The notes: generated by a model from the letters alone, not told the origin. Shown: positions 31,550 through 43,675, counted from the first letter of the stretch. The stretch: 64,000 nucleotides of DNA from Schistosoma haematobium (GCF_000699445.3 NC_067202.1:13855924-13919923), one strand, 5' to 3'. A program made the numbers and translations.

Positions 31550-32005
31550 TTATTTATTATTTAAAGACATAAACATTGGTACAAGAAGGCACCAAAGGGG
31601 CCACATAAATCATACGATTTGTGTGAGGGCTGGGATGCTGCTCGAGTGCTTAAACTGAAGTGAAGGGTTTTCTCAGGAGGCCACACCCCGAGCCTTCGAC
31701 CTATAGGTCTGATCTACAAGGCAGTGGATCAATTTCATGGTAGCTGATGATCAATAATTGGTTCATACTCCTTTTGTTCCCTGGCCTAGGTGGAGCCTCT
31801 ATATCCACCAACCTGGTTATGGAACCGGATATTTGCTTCTCATCCTTTCATTTTCGTAAACAACAGTGATGTCACGAGAATGCAATGAGTCAGACTTCCC
31901 TGGCAGTGGTTGTATGCACGTGGCCATGTGAGAGCATTTCGAGAGGGAGAGTTGACTCTCCCCACTCTCAACCGTACCAGGGCATTTGTGGGTCCGTATC
32001 TTATG
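31550..32005 (-). mobile_element. non-LTR retroelement 3'-end fragment (unclassified)
   Basis: This block is GC-richer than its surroundings. On the - strand it shares motifs (GGTGGATATAGAGGCTCCAC, TGGCCACG, ATAAATCATACGATT, GGTACAAGAAGGCACC) with 61095-61640 in the opposite orientation. Its end nearest 31550 is rich in ATAAATAAA, like a retroelement 3' tail. Confidence 0.55.
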
Positions 32006-32009
32006 GGAA

Positions 32010-32459
32010 AAATTATCATTTGAACAGGAATAAATCAGTTTAACATTTTAAAAAAGTGTATTTCACATGGAGATAAATCATTTTGAAACTGTATAAAAGT
32101 TTCTTTTCATCAACACAAAAATTCTGTACAAAACATAATAGTAAGAATAGTTTCTATGTACAAACAAAATAAACTGAATTTAAGAAAAATACTGATTTGA
32201 ATTGTTTTCGAAAAAACTAATTTGTTTCTTTAAAATATGAAAATAGTATCTTGTCAATAATTTCTCTAGATTAAAATCTTTAGAAAATACTATATAAGAT
32301 ATTTTGTAAAAAAAACCGGGAAAAAAAATCTTATTTTCTCTCCAACATGTTTTTAATTTTATAATTTAAACTACTTATATAAGTAGTTAGTAGTGTAAAT
32401 CTGAAAACGGAAATAAACTGATAAAGAAAATAAAATGACACATGATATTAATTCTACAT
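32010..32459 (-). other. probable 3'-UTR and downstream region of the NeuroD-like gene
   Basis: AT-rich, repeat-free sequence follows the stop codon on the - strand. I found no canonical AATAAA on the - strand in this interval; a variant signal or a longer UTR is possible. Confidence 0.4.
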
Positions 32460-33586
32460 TTAAAATTGAGATTTATTCATCATTTGTAAGAATGACTGTT
32501 CATAATTATGAATATTTTCATTGATATTAGCATTAGTATTATGCATAGATTGATTGTTAGTTTTATTATGTACATTATCAGGATTATTATATGGAATGAC
32601 TGATGGAATTAACAAATTCGATTGATTCCAATCGGTAATAGAATTTGGATAGAAGACAGTTGAATGACTGTTATTACTATTATTACTTTGAAAATTCATT
32701 AATACAGGATTGAAATTAATATTCCATGAATTTGGTATAACAGAATTTTGATTATTCAATATTTTTTCATAACAATTACTACTACTATTATTATTAATAG
32801 TAGTATTAGAAGTAGGACTTAATAAATTCATTGGTTCATTTGATGTAACTACTGTACACTTTAACTCGTCCGATAATGATGATGATGACGATGACGATGA
32901 TGATGATGATGATGATGATGATGAAGATAAGGATAATGATAGGGAATTGGTTTGATTATGTTCTGATTTATCATGACTATTTGACTCATTGACTGGTTGT
33001 TGTTGTTGTTGTTGTTCATGATGATGATGATCATGATGATGAAGAAATGAAGAAGATTGTTGACGTTGTAATTGTATTAATATTCTAGGATTAATTTGTA
33101 ATGTATTCGCTATTAAATTTGTTGTATTCTGTGAAAGACCATCAGTTAAATTTAATGCCATCTCTAATGGTGTTGGAGTTTTATTCATTAATAATAATTC
33201 TGATAATGTTTTAATATAATTTTTAGCTAAACGTAATGTTTCTATTTTACTTAAACGTTGTGTTGTTGAAAATGTTGGTACATGTCGTCTTAATAATTCT
33301 AATGCATGATTTAATCCATGCATACGACTACGTTCACGTGCATTAGCTCTTATACGACGATTTTTTAAACGTGTTTCACGTTCTTTTGTTAATGGTTTCT
33401 TTTTAGGTCCACGTTTTTTAGGTTGTTTCATTGATGTTAATGTTGTATCATATAATAAATGATCTTTTGTTTCTATAGTATTTATTAAATCAATATTATT
33501 ATCATTATTATTGATTTCTTTATTGATTAATTGATTTTTACTTATGGTTGAAGTTTTCATTTTGTTTTGGATAATCGATTGTTTAG
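32460..33586 (-). CDS. neurod: NeuroD-family bHLH transcription factor, main exon
   Basis: This is a nuclear DNA-binding regulator of neuronal differentiation, acting as a heterodimer with an E protein on E-boxes. Numbering is from the ATG at 33560, which gives 366 residues. KKRGPKKK at about 48-55 is followed by the bHLH at about 64-121, with [12 protein letters not shown] in the basic region/helix 1 and [14 protein letters not shown] in helix 2. A Neuro_bHLH segment with [19 protein letters not shown] lies at about 141-159 and places it in NeuroD rather than Neurogenin or Atonal. The C-terminal half has His/Gln runs (about 174-190), a long Ser run (about 208-230) and Asn-rich stretches. The exon begins after a very strong acceptor (Cys/Thr-type pyrimidine tract ending TTTTAG at 33587), so the first ATG need not be the true start; eight extra codons upstream are in frame. 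Confidence 0.93.
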
Positions 33587-33689
33587 CTAAAATGAAAGAA
33601 GAAAAAAAAAGAGAAGGAATGAATGAATGATAATTGTAAACAATTCAATTGATTAGTGATAATACAATTAAGACTATGTAATGATTGAT

Positions 33690-33995
33690 TTCAAGAGGTA
33701 TATCCTGGAGTTCTAGTGAGAAGCAGTGACTAGTGGAGTTCAACTGGGTCTGTTGTGAGATAGTGACCTACTGGAGACAATGGTGGATGTGTCATCATTG
33801 GATGCCAGCCAGCTCAGTAGTCTAGTAGTTAAGCGCTCGCGTGCGAGTTGAATAGGTTCCGGGTTCGAACCACGCGAGGCAGGTTCGTGGGTAAGCACTG
33901 ATGAGGAGTCCCACAATAGGATGAAACGACCATTCACTGCTTCCAGGTTTTCCATAGTGGTCTAGGTTCAATTCACTCACGATCTCAACTATTGA
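33690..33995 (+). mobile_element. family B SINE, full length
   Basis: TATATCCTGGAGTTCTAGTG, CTCAGTAGTCTAGTAGTTAAG, GGGTTCGAACCACGC and a hammerhead region with the ATGAGGA change are present; the copy ends CTCACGATCTC. It lies about 100 bp upstream of the NeuroD-exon acceptor, inside the intron. Confidence 0.75.
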
Positions 33996-34639
33996 TCGTG
34001 CACAGACTATGATCAAGATTTCCAAGATGTTTTATTCTTTGAAGTGAATAGTTTTGTTTTGAATGTTTCAATGGAAGTAACAGACCCAATTTTGCAACTT
34101 TACTTAATTAAGTGTTTTAATACAACTGATTTCAGAGATATAGGTAAAATTTCTACATAAAGTTCTCTTTTTGCATATCATTGAATCGGTTTGTCTAGAA
34201 CAAGAGGGTTTGATTCTATATGGAAATCCCTGAAAAATCCGGTCAACGTACCTATGTATGCGATAGGACTCAAATGTGAATAACCACTGGCAACTCAACA
34301 ATGTTGTTAAAGCAAAGAGTGAACTACGATTAAACTATCTGTTTCAGTGAAAACAATACCTCTAGAAAATACTACAGTATAATACACATAACTGACAGAT
34401 ATATTAATAAACTGCTTAATTTTGAAAAGTCCTCCTTTTCATGAAACTTAATAGTTAATTACCTTAATTCAATGATGGATTGTCGACAGAAACTTGACTG
34501 TCTCTCTCTCTGGAGGAATTTCTTTCGATTGGCGGTAATAAACTCTACTATTAATAATTACATACAACCATATGAGACTTAATGTAGTTCAGTAGAAAAG
34601 ACTGTCAGATCAACATTCCATAGCTTATATTAGGAATTG

Positions 34640-34965
34640 GTATTAGAAGATCATTGAAAATCATGAAACACTGGAAAGCAGTTTCGTTCTAGTATGGCCA
34701 TCTACAATCTCCAATAAGACGTTTGAACCCAGTAAGGCTGCAAGATATCGTGAATTGATTAAAATTAACCATGTGAACCATTGGATGCCGAATTTACGAT
34801 TTAATAATCAAAGGTTCTTCAAGAGATCTTAAGATCCGGGGTTCAGTTACCTGTGGTGGAGTTGTTGATGTACACTATCACTAGGAGCCTCATACTGGGA
34901 CAAAACAGCTGTCCAGTACTTCCATGTTTTCAATGATCGTTTAACTAAGATCCGTTTATGATTTC
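34640..34965. mobile_element. decayed family B SINE pair
   Basis: An inverted 3' part is at 34640-34735 and a + copy at 34740-34965 (GAATTGATTAAAATTAACC, GGGACAAAACAGCTGTCC). Confidence 0.5.
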
Positions 34966-35374
34966 AAGAAAACTTCAATAGACTGTAAATCGCACTGATT
35001 TTGTCGGTATGAATATTTAAGTTCAAATAAATGGAGTGAATCTACAACTTACACAATCTGACAGCTGTTTGTGTGTATGTATCCTGGTATAACCAAGATA
35101 TGAACTCCTTAAAACGATTAATAAATAACTTTACTTTAAACAATCCTATTGATGAATACGAGATATATAGTATAGATTAGATGATTGAATACAGTTAGTT
35201 GATAACACCGCTCAGCAACGATTTATTCTTGACCGAGGTTATTAGTAGCACAAATATAACGTTTATTAAAGAAGCATTGAATCTCCTCAAATAATTGAAC
35301 TCATAAACATTCATTTATATAACACCTTGTATCAAGTTACGTGATTGATGTTAGTCAATAGGTAATACTTATCA

Positions 35375-35560
35375 GTAATGTGTACTTGTAATTTTAAAAG
35401 AACTAATTCCCATTACCCATTTCTACAGTTTGAAAAGTTACTGTTAAATCAATCAAATCTCCTTGTAAGATCTTCAAACACCATCTAATGTCTCAGCATA
35501 GTGCACGTGATGTCGAGCTACTTAGACTATTGACCACATTACAACTTAACTGACAACATT
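35375..35560 (-). mobile_element. family C-related fragment
   Basis: TGTGTACTTGTAATTTTAAA, CATTACCCATTTCTACAG and CAGCATAGTGCACGTGATGTC match parts of the 9.5 and 18.8 kb copies, although the order is rearranged. Confidence 0.45.
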
Positions 35561-35689
35561 CATTTAGTACCAAAAAAACGACTAGACATATATTAAATTG
35601 GTAATACTCTCGTGTGAAATTGAATTCTTCTTTGTACTTGAAGAGAAAAAATATTAAATTTTTTGGTCTTTCATTAAAACTTGTTATCA

Positions 35690-36260
35690 GTTATAAGTAA
35701 AGATAGACAATGGCTAGCAGTGGAACTCAGGACGCACGTTTCTTGCTATTTGGGACTCGTCAGTTGAATGTACCTACATCGCAGCGTTTATGTTCACTCT
35801 GAGACTCGAACCCAGTACCACTCGCTTCAAACGCCATCGCATTATCCACTTAGTTATTTAGTCCTGATGGCCACTAGCTTGCATAATGGGACGAAGTTTA
35901 AATTGACTTGGTATTGTTTACTTGAATATTCCCATTGATGTTTAGCACTGTAACTGATCAGTCTGTTATTGGCATACTGTGCGTATTGCCTCTATATTGC
36001 CTAAATTCACAAGCATTATAGGCAAAGATGGATAATGATTAGCACGTTTCTTGTTATTTGGGACTCGTCAGTTGGATGTACCTACATCGCAGAGTTGATG
36101 TTCACTCTCGGACTCGAACTCAATACCACTAACTTTAAACGACATCACATCAACATTAGCTCTGGGATGTAGATGTATCCAGGTGACTCATCCCAAATAG
36201 GACAAAATACACATCCTGGATTCCATTACTAGCCAACATTCATCTTTGCTTATAACATTT
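35690..36260. mobile_element. cluster of Smα-type SINE fragments
   Basis: Inverted copies at 35700-35890 and 36030-36130 share GTTTCTTGCTATTTGGGACT-like hammerhead remnants. A + 3' half is at 36150-36260 (CATCCTGGATTCCATTACTAG). Another Smα piece is at 35885-36020. Confidence 0.65.
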
Positions 36261-36455
36261 GTGAATTAAAGCAATATCAAGGAAATCCTCACAAGGTGCA
36301 CATATACCAAGAAGAGATGAATTCATTACAGTTCTAAACATCACTAATAAGATTCAAATAACACAATAGCAATTGAATTGGTTATCAGTCAGTTTTCCAC
36401 GGTAGAACAAAAGTAACAAAATGACTTCAAATCTATTCCGATCAAATTTTCTAAT

Positions 36456-36458
<3 letters not shown>

Positions 36459-36492
<34 letters not shown>
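36459..36492. repeat. (AT)17 microsatellite
   Basis: This is an uninterrupted AT dinucleotide run. Confidence 0.95.
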
Positions 36493-36494
<2 letters not shown>

Positions 36495-36839
36495 TTGTAT
36501 TCAAAATCAAAATTGACATGTGTTTTACATTGACCAGTAATGATGACTTGAGGCCTTAACCTCATCCATCCATTGACTTAACATACATTCAATTATACAT
36601 ATACAATGGTTAACTACACTTTAACCATACTTCACTCATCTTCATTTGACTTGAATTATTTTATTCATATTTAGAAATGAGGTGAATATTTTCAAAGTTT
36701 TATTCTCTATGTAGATCAAACCCCTTTTTTTTTCTATTTTGTTACTTATTAGTTTACCATAATAAAAAATTTAAAAAAAAAAATAATTTAAGACATGGTA
36801 GTAAATTCATGAACAGATGTCTATGAATTTCATCTAATA

Positions 36840-37240
36840 AGTGAGTTGTGCTCATAGTCACTACTCTCACCCCTACCCCCTCTCTATTTCTCTTTCCCTT
36901 TCCCTCTCCCTCACCCTCTCTCTTTCACGCACACACACACAGACATAACACACCTTTCAAATATAAATCATTCTTATATTCAGTCTGGATCAAAATGAAG
37001 TTTCAGTTTGATTTCTTTTATTTTTTTTTTGTTGTTGTTATTTATTGTGTAGATCAGACAGAAGAAGAGGAAGAAAAAGGAAAAAGAAAAGGAAAGAATG
37101 AAAGAAATGAGTATAACACAAAAGAAGCCCATAAGAAAAAAGAAAAAAAAGAAAACACATTATTGATAATTTTTTTCTTCTTCAATAATAGTGTTATCAG
37201 TATTTATTGTCGTGTATTATTCATAGAATATAGATAGATA
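36840..37240. other. strand-asymmetric low-complexity region
   Basis: A pyrimidine-rich tract (36860-36935, CTCTCCC/CTTTCCC) is followed by a purine-rich tract (37050-37160, GAAGAAGAGG/AAAAGAAAAG). The 129-codon frame through it has only low-complexity composition (LFLFPFPSPSPS, EEEEEKGKRKGK) and I do not call it a gene. Confidence 0.6.
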
Positions 37241-37454
37241 GATAAGTTAAGCTGGCATGACGAGTGATCAGCAATGTGGACAAAAGAAAAGGGAAGTTCA
37301 TTGAAAAACAAAAGGGGGAGGGGAATAGTTTGTATTCTCGTTGAAACTTGTTTGTTTGTTTGTTTGTTTCTATTTTGTACGATTACAGTTTGTCTGATAA
37401 TGATTTGTTCACTTCAGTCTAACTATTTTCTTGATTTTGTTAGAAAGTTATTAC

Positions 37455-37650
37455 ACTGATTGAAATCATGAGTCAATTGAAGCTAGACCACCACCACCAC
37501 TAGAAGTGCGCACTGCTGAGGAGTCCCATACTAAGACTAAACGACCGTCCAGTGCTTCCAGGTTTTTCATTGTGTTCTATCTTCAATTGACTCATGATTT
37601 CAATCAGAGAAATTTCTAAAATCTCTACAAAAAAACCCTACTGATAAAAA
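37455..37650. mobile_element. family B SINE 3' fragments, head to head
   Basis: TGATTGAAATCATGAGTCA at 37457 begins an inverted tip. From 37505 a + 3' half runs to AAAAACCCTACTGATA. The hammerhead core in the + part has AAACTAAACG-like damage in the GAAA segment. Confidence 0.62.
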
Positions 37651-38214
37651 GTTATTATTCAATGAAGTAACATCAGTGGATGCAGTCTCATAATTAGGTG
37701 ATGACCAGAAGTCATTTCATTCATCTCTCAAGATAGTAGAGATCATGTACACTGGTGATTTGTAGTTATTCTTTCTTTACCTTCTAGATGAACCCTTTGT
37801 GTCTAATATACCAGCTCACTTTTCATTTTCTCATTTTCTCGAATAGTATCCCTATTTTGTGAAGTCAGTGAGTAGGATTTCTATGACAGAACTATAAAAA
37901 CATGGACATGTGATAAAATTTTGAGTGAGAGAGTGAACTTTCTTTGATTCTCTTTTGTACCAGGGTATTTTGGGCCTCATAAGAATAGATAATGCTCTAT
38001 AATTAAGCATTATAATCCTTTATATTTAAACCGAAACATGTATAAGCCAATGTGTCTTTAAGTTATGTATGATCTCTAAGTTTAAATTTATAACATTTTG
38101 AAAATAATTGATTATTTACTCTCTTCATCTAATGGACAACCGTGAAGTGATAACTGCCCTCATACCTCTAACAGCACTTAAAATCACTGTATTCATAATC
38201 ATCTAACGGTTTAC

Positions 38215-38830
38215 ATCCCAGATCCATCTTCGTCAGACAACTTTCAAAAACCAGAAAGCATTGGATTTCCATTTTGTCCTAAAATAGAACTCCTCATCCA
38301 TGAACCTACCACAAGGGATCTAACCTTGAATCTTCAAGTTTCGAGTAGAGCGTTTAATCTTTAGACCACAAACAATAATTATTTAGCTTGGGTTCATTTA
38401 GTGTACACGATTCACGAGGGTCATCGGTATGAATGAATCCACACTATTGCAATACTAGTACAAGGATTTCTTATCATACACTCCTCTCATTAGTATATCA
38501 CTAGATAGTAACTAATGTTAAGTAAACTAAACATTAATAAGTTGACAGTTCCCATCTACGATTTTGCAACCGAGAATCGAACGCAGAACTGTCAGTCTTC
38601 CGAGTGAACTCTTAACCTCTAGATCACTTAGTCGGGATCCAATAATGTCCAAGTCCGATTTCAGTCAATCCAAAATATTTCTCTACCTTTTTCCGATTAT
38701 CTTCATTGGATATCTTCATCACATTAGACACGTCTAATCGCCACTGGTTACAGCTTCTCACTAGAACTCTGAAATTTTTCCTCTCAAAGCTAATGACTAG
38801 TGAGTACATAATAATTTTTCGAGACAACTA
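38215..38830 (-). mobile_element. two decayed inverted family B SINEs
   Basis: One copy is at about 38215-38385 and another at about 38530-38815, the latter with CCTCTAGATCACTTAGTCGG and GGTTACAGCTTCTCACTAG. Confidence 0.5.
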
Positions 38831-39699
38831 CATGGAAGCAATTCTCATTAAAATCCATATATATATATCAACAAAAACTCATCAACAAGGGGAACATTCA
38901 AACCCTTACTGATACTGACAGATGTGAGTATTGTCTAGACAAATTTCTAATCAGAATAGATAGATTTTATCCATCTTATGATGATTAGTACAATTTCTCT
39001 CAAATCCAGATATTTTACATTTACATAGTACTTAGAATTTACATGAAGCTTATGATAAGTAATCAAACCGGATTATGGTTCATATGAATTGGAAATGGGA
39101 AAGAAAGTGCGAGAGAGAGGTGGAGAGGGAGGAAGGTGAGGAAGACAAACAAACACACATATCTAATCATGTGAAGGAAAATGACTTTCATACTCAATGT
39201 GTATAAAACCAGGTGTCTTTAAAATCAGACACACACACATTAATGATGAGCACATGTAAAAATACACAAACACCAACCACCACTACACCACCCCACCCGT
39301 ACACACGCCCATTTACACACATTCACAAAAAAGCGAACAAGTTGAAAAAAGGAAACATTCCAAGAAGCGACCTAATTTGAGTCCATCTTCAACTGATAAT
39401 TGATGAAGATCGTTAAATTAAAAAAATATAGATATATAGCTTGATAGGAGAAAGTAGAAAAATGAATTATTAATGTAAAATAGTATCGTAATGTAATGCT
39501 TCCACATCTCCCTTCCTAAATCCAGTAGTTTGTCTCAACTTTGTCAATATATTAATTGAGTAGTAGATAAGACGACATACTAGTTACTTAAATGTTTTCT
39601 GTGATAATGGTTTTTACTATTAGAGAGAAAAAATCGATAATATTTCGGTGTTTATTATCACGGATAATAAAATTAAGTAAATTGTTTGAATTGATAAAA

Positions 39700-40048
39700 T
39701 GAACAAGATGTATATCCTGAAGTTCTAGTGAGAAGCAGTGACCAGTGGAGTTCAACCGGGTCTGTCGTGAGATAGTACCTTACTGATGACAATGGTGGAT
39801 GTGTCGCTCAATTTCGTCGATTAGTTGAAGTTAGACATTTACACAGTTGGATGCCTGCCAGCTCAGTGGTCTAGTGGTTAAGCGCTTGCGCGCGAGGCCG
39901 ATAGGTGCTGGGTTCGAGTTCCACGAGGCAGGATCGTGGATGCGCACTGCTGAGGAGTCCTACAATAGGATGAAACGGCCGTCCAGTGCTTCCAGGTTTT
40001 CCATAGTGGTCTGGCTTCGATTGACTCATGATCTCAACAATTGAAAAT
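39700..40048 (+). mobile_element. family B hammerhead SINE, best-preserved full-length copy
   Basis: The leader TATATCCTGAAGTTCTAGTG is followed by a tRNA-like region with box A (AGCTCAGTGGTCTAGTGG) and box B (GGGTTCGAGTTCC), an intact hammerhead and the tail GATTGACTCATGATCTC. Length is about 348 bp, and this copy can serve as the local reference. Confidence 0.85.
39944..39989 (+). ncRNA. hammerhead ribozyme, family B, intact core
   Basis: Stem I GCACTG (39944-39949) pairs with CAGTGC (39984-39989). Core CTGAGGA (39950-39956) fits CUGANGA. Stem II GTCC/GGAT encloses TACAATA, then GAA, palindromic stem III ACGGCCGT and the cleavage triplet GTC at 39981-39983. The stem III loop is minimal, so cleavage may be efficient only as a dimer, as known for small type I hammerheads of this kind. 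Confidence 0.75.
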
Positions 40049-40129
40049 GAACAATATTACCACTTTTTCTTCCGGTTACACTTAGGTAAATAGAAAATAT
40101 TCAAGAAACAATACAACATAAGATGATAC

Positions 40130-40265
40130 TAAATTCAAATCCCTATTGCGGAGTCATGGATGGGTATTGTCACTGAGATGTCCCATACTAGAACGAAATA
40201 GCTGTCTAGTACTCCTAAGTTTTTAATGGTTATCTAACTTTGATCGATTTGTGATCTCAATCAAA
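40130..40265 (+). mobile_element. family B SINE 3' fragment
   Basis: TCATGGATGGGTATTGTCAC, CTAGAACGAAATAGCTGTC and GATTTGTGATCTCAATC mark a diverged 3' half. Confidence 0.5.
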
Positions 40266-40789
40266 TGAAGTATGTTGAAACAATTGTGACTGGGTTTATT
40301 CACAAAGTTTTTTATGTTCATCTAAATGTGTTGTATTTGGTACTCTCAGTCATTTTCTTGTAATATTTAGTGGAGGGGAGGGGCTACATGAATATGTTCA
40401 GTAGAATGCAACCCAACATCATGAATAAAAAACACAAATGTAGTAAGTGTCAAGGCTTAAAATGTAATCTTTCATAAAAATTACATTCTGACATGCAATG
40501 TTTATTCACTAAATGAACGGAAAAGTGATCGAAAGAGCTGGATGTAACACAGATATTGAACATTCAAAACGTTGCACATAACGTTGACCATTTTATTCAA
40601 TATCAACCTTATTACAGTTATAACTATGCACATCCTTTTTATGTGTCAATGTTTCTATGGTGTGATTTTAACAAAACATCATTCTTAATTCAAATGAAAT
40701 ATATACGATTTTTAAGTTACTTTTAGTGAAATTGTGGGTCAGTGATTAAGATGTTCAACTTTCAGTCTCTTAGTTTCATATTCGAACCA

Positions 40790-41580
40790 CCCTCTACTTA
40801 CTTACTTACGCTTGTTACCTCTTGTGGAGGAGCATAGACCACCCGCCAGCACTCTCCATTCAACCCTGCTCTAGACAATCATTTCCAGTTCTTTCATGTC
40901 TGCTTACAATTGTCGACAGTGTGTTCTTCGACCCTCCTCTTTTCCCTTCAGAATACATAGTTAGACCTTGCTTCGTGATGAAGTTTGGTGATTTCCCTGA
41001 TGTTTATCCTATCCACTTCCAACATTTTTTCCTAAATACCTCTTCAACTGGAAGTTGGTTTTTTCTCTCCCACAGTAAGCTGTTGCTGATAGTATTCAGT
41101 GAACGAACATTAAGCATCCTACGTAAATAATTGTTTAGGAATACTTGTACTTTTTTATTATGGTTGTAGTAGTCCTCGAAATTTCAGCTCCCTACAGTAG
41201 GACTAACTATCTTGACGTTCATATTGAAGATTCTCACTTTGATATTGATTGACAATTGTTTTGAGTTGCATATGTTGTTCAACTGTAGGAATACTAACAT
41301 TGATTTGCCAATCCTGCCTCTACGTCTGCATCCTATTCTCCTTGTTCATCGGTGATGCTGTACAGCTGCGTGAAGGATTCCACATCTTCCAGAGTTTCTC
41401 CATCAAGTTTGATTGGGTTGGTGTTCTCCATGTTGTATTTGAGGATCTTGCTTCTACCTTTGCGTATATTGAAGCCCACTGATGAAGAGACTGATGCAAT
41501 ACTAGTTGTCTTCATTTGCATTTATTCGTGTGTACTAGATAGAAAGGCCAGGTCATCTACAAAGTCCAAACTCTAAGACC
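40790..41580 (-). mobile_element. RTE-clade element, longest 3' fragment with part of the RT
   Basis: From 41580 down, the - strand shows DDLAFLS (end of the RT active-site block), then EQMQMKTTSIASVSSSVGFN, IRKGRSKILKYN, TNPIKLDGETLEDVESFTQL and IDEQGE. After frame breaks the C-terminal SNNLLWE..NQLPVEE region follows, ending in the terminal tail near 40795. It is a degraded, 5'-truncated copy. Confidence 0.85.
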
Positions 41581-41729
41581 ATGATTAGATTTGACTAATA
41601 AATAGTGTAAGAAATTTGTGGAGATTGTTAAATTTCACTGTATACAACACGAACTGATTTGTAAACTAGTTATTAATAAATAGATATGATCAATGGAAAT
41701 AGTTACCCACTAACAACAGATAATTGTGT

Positions 41730-41940
41730 AATGTCGCGAACTGATTGAGATTAAAGCTCTTATCACTTAACCACATGATCCTAGAGTTCAATCCCCCTAT
41801 AATGGTGTCTGTGGATGTATACTGTCACTAAGAAGTCTGACATTAGGATGAAACAGTTGTTCAGTGCTTCCTGATTTTTTTCAATGATCATTTAATTAAG
41901 ATTATTTCATGATGTCAATTATGGATATTTAACATTTACG
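41730..41940 (+). mobile_element. decayed family B-like copy
   Basis: GCGAACTGATTGAGATTAA, GAGTTCAATCCCC, TAGGATGAAACAGTTGTTC and TTTTCAATGATCATTTAATT match the decayed + copies at 34.8 and 57.1 kb. Confidence 0.45.
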
Positions 41941-42434
41941 AAATCTTCAAACCATATCCCCATCTGCATATTAATGATAACTTAGTTGTTGATTATCCAA
42001 AGTGTAACGTTTCTAATCTTAACAACAATAGTGAAATAAAAATTAATGCATGGAAGTAAATCTACAATAAATTACTGATCACTAAGACCATTTTTTTCTC
42101 ATTTTGTTTTCCGTGCAGGTAGGGGGTGATAATGGCAAGAGGGGAGAATACAAGTAAAGTTATGGAAATGCATTAGAGATAAGAATATAACTGAATATGA
42201 ACTACTCATGTTTTAGGATTCACATTTTCTAACTACAATAAATAAACGATAAAAATTTGTTACATATTCTCAAATATAGTTGCTATGTTTGTGTATTGTT
42301 GTTATTATCATAGGGGGTTTTGTTAAATGCTTATGAGGTAGCCTGTAGAAAGTTTGTTGATTTATTATAGAGGAGAATCGATACATAAAACTATAGATTA
42401 TTTCTGTTGATCACAAGCATCTTTTTTAAATAGA

Positions 42435-42570
42435 GCTAAATGATGGCTAGCAATAGAATCCACGACTCATGTTTTACTGTGTTTACAACTTGTCAGATGA
42501 ATATAGTTGCATCCTGGAATTGATGTTCACACCAGGACTCGAATTCAGTACCTTTCAATTCAAACACTGA
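42435..42570 (-). mobile_element. Smα-type SINE, inverted, decayed
   Basis: AATGATGGCTAGCAATAGAAT, ACAACTTGTCAGATGAATAT and GGACTCGAATTCAGTACC are present. Confidence 0.5.
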
Positions 42571-42869
42571 ACATAGCCATTAGATTGTGCAATGAAGAGA
42601 ATTTGTACTGGTTATATGAGTTTCACCTCTGATGTTTTGTACATAATTGATCAGTCTATCGATCTAATGATATATTCAGACTATCTGAATGACATAATGC
42701 ACAATTATCATGAAAACCAATGGTTGAAAATGTTGAATGACATGACTCAGAATCGTTTACAATGGCATAAATACATTCATTCTTTGTCTAGCCTTCTAAT
42801 ACCACGGATTTAATTTTGTTTGGACTGATAGTCTATAAGTTTAAACTTTTCTACTACTTACACTACTAC

Positions 42870-43190
42870 TTCGGTGTATGCTACTTATGTCGACATAAGT
42901 AGTATAAAACACCAATCCGAATTGAAGAAAATGGAAACAGGGTAATTGTCATAGAAATGAAGGAACGACGTAGTTCCAGAAAATTGATGAAGGATTCGCA
43001 CATGAAGTATTGAATGTATGGTTTTCACATTTTACAAAAGAACTCTGTAATTCTTCACCTGAGTACTCGTTCATTACACTACTTTTTACTGTTCTGGAAT
43101 ATGACATGATGATCTCATTCCATTTATGCTCATTTTAATACCACAACTTAAATTGTTGGGTATATGTTCCAAATTCTACGTTGTATATTA
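42870..43190. repeat. palindrome-bearing dispersed repeat
   Basis: The repeat contains a perfect 22-bp palindrome at 42881-42902, centred on ATGTCGACAT, followed by a conserved unit (ATTGAAGAAAATGGAAACAG...TTTTACAAAAGAACTCTGTA). Relatives are at 4420-4790, 8235-8390, 26570-26640, 30395-30520 and 59095-59370. Confidence 0.6.
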
Positions 43191-43269
43191 AATTAGATTC
43201 TGATAATGTGTACATTTGATTTAAAAAAAGACAATCTCATTTTTCTTTTAAACTATTTATTTAGTATCA

Positions 43270-43675
43270 GAATGAGTATTTGTGGAGATTGTCGTGATTT
43301 TAATGATCGAATTCATGAGTCAATCTAAGCTAGACCATCATGGAAAATCTGGAAACACTGAACGGCAGTTTCGTCCTAGTTTGGGAATCCTGAGCAGTGC
43401 ACATCCATGAACTCCTAACCTCTAGACCATTGAGTTGGTATTGAACCGACAGACAATAGATGAAGGGTTGTGAAAGATCATGGATCAATTGAAATTAGAC
43501 ATTAACACCGTTGGATGTCGGCCGGCTCAGTGGTCTAGAGGTTAAGAGTTCGATACCTGAGTGCGGGATCGTGGATGCGCACTACTCAGGAGTCTCAAAC
43601 TAGGACGAAACTGCCGTTCAGCGTTTCCAGGTTTTCAATGTTGGTCTAGCTCAGATTGACTCTTGAATTCAATGA
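43270..43675. mobile_element. family B SINE pair
   Basis: An inverted 3' half is at 43270-43440. A + copy at 43475-43670 has GCTCAGTGGTCTAGAGG and TCTTGAATTCAATG, with the box B region deleted. Confidence 0.65.

Noticed and set aside
36848..37237. 129-codon frame
   Set aside because: It spans opposite pyrimidine- and purine-rich tracts and consists of low-complexity residues, with no domain.
39862..39925. tRNA gene candidate in family B SINEs
   Set aside because: The same tRNA-like region is in many dispersed copies. It lacks a proper acceptor stem, so it is a SINE promoter.
42592..42813. 73-codon frame with ordinary-looking composition
   Set aside because: There is no recognisable motif and no splice context, and it starts directly after a decayed Smα copy. 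It is probably chance.
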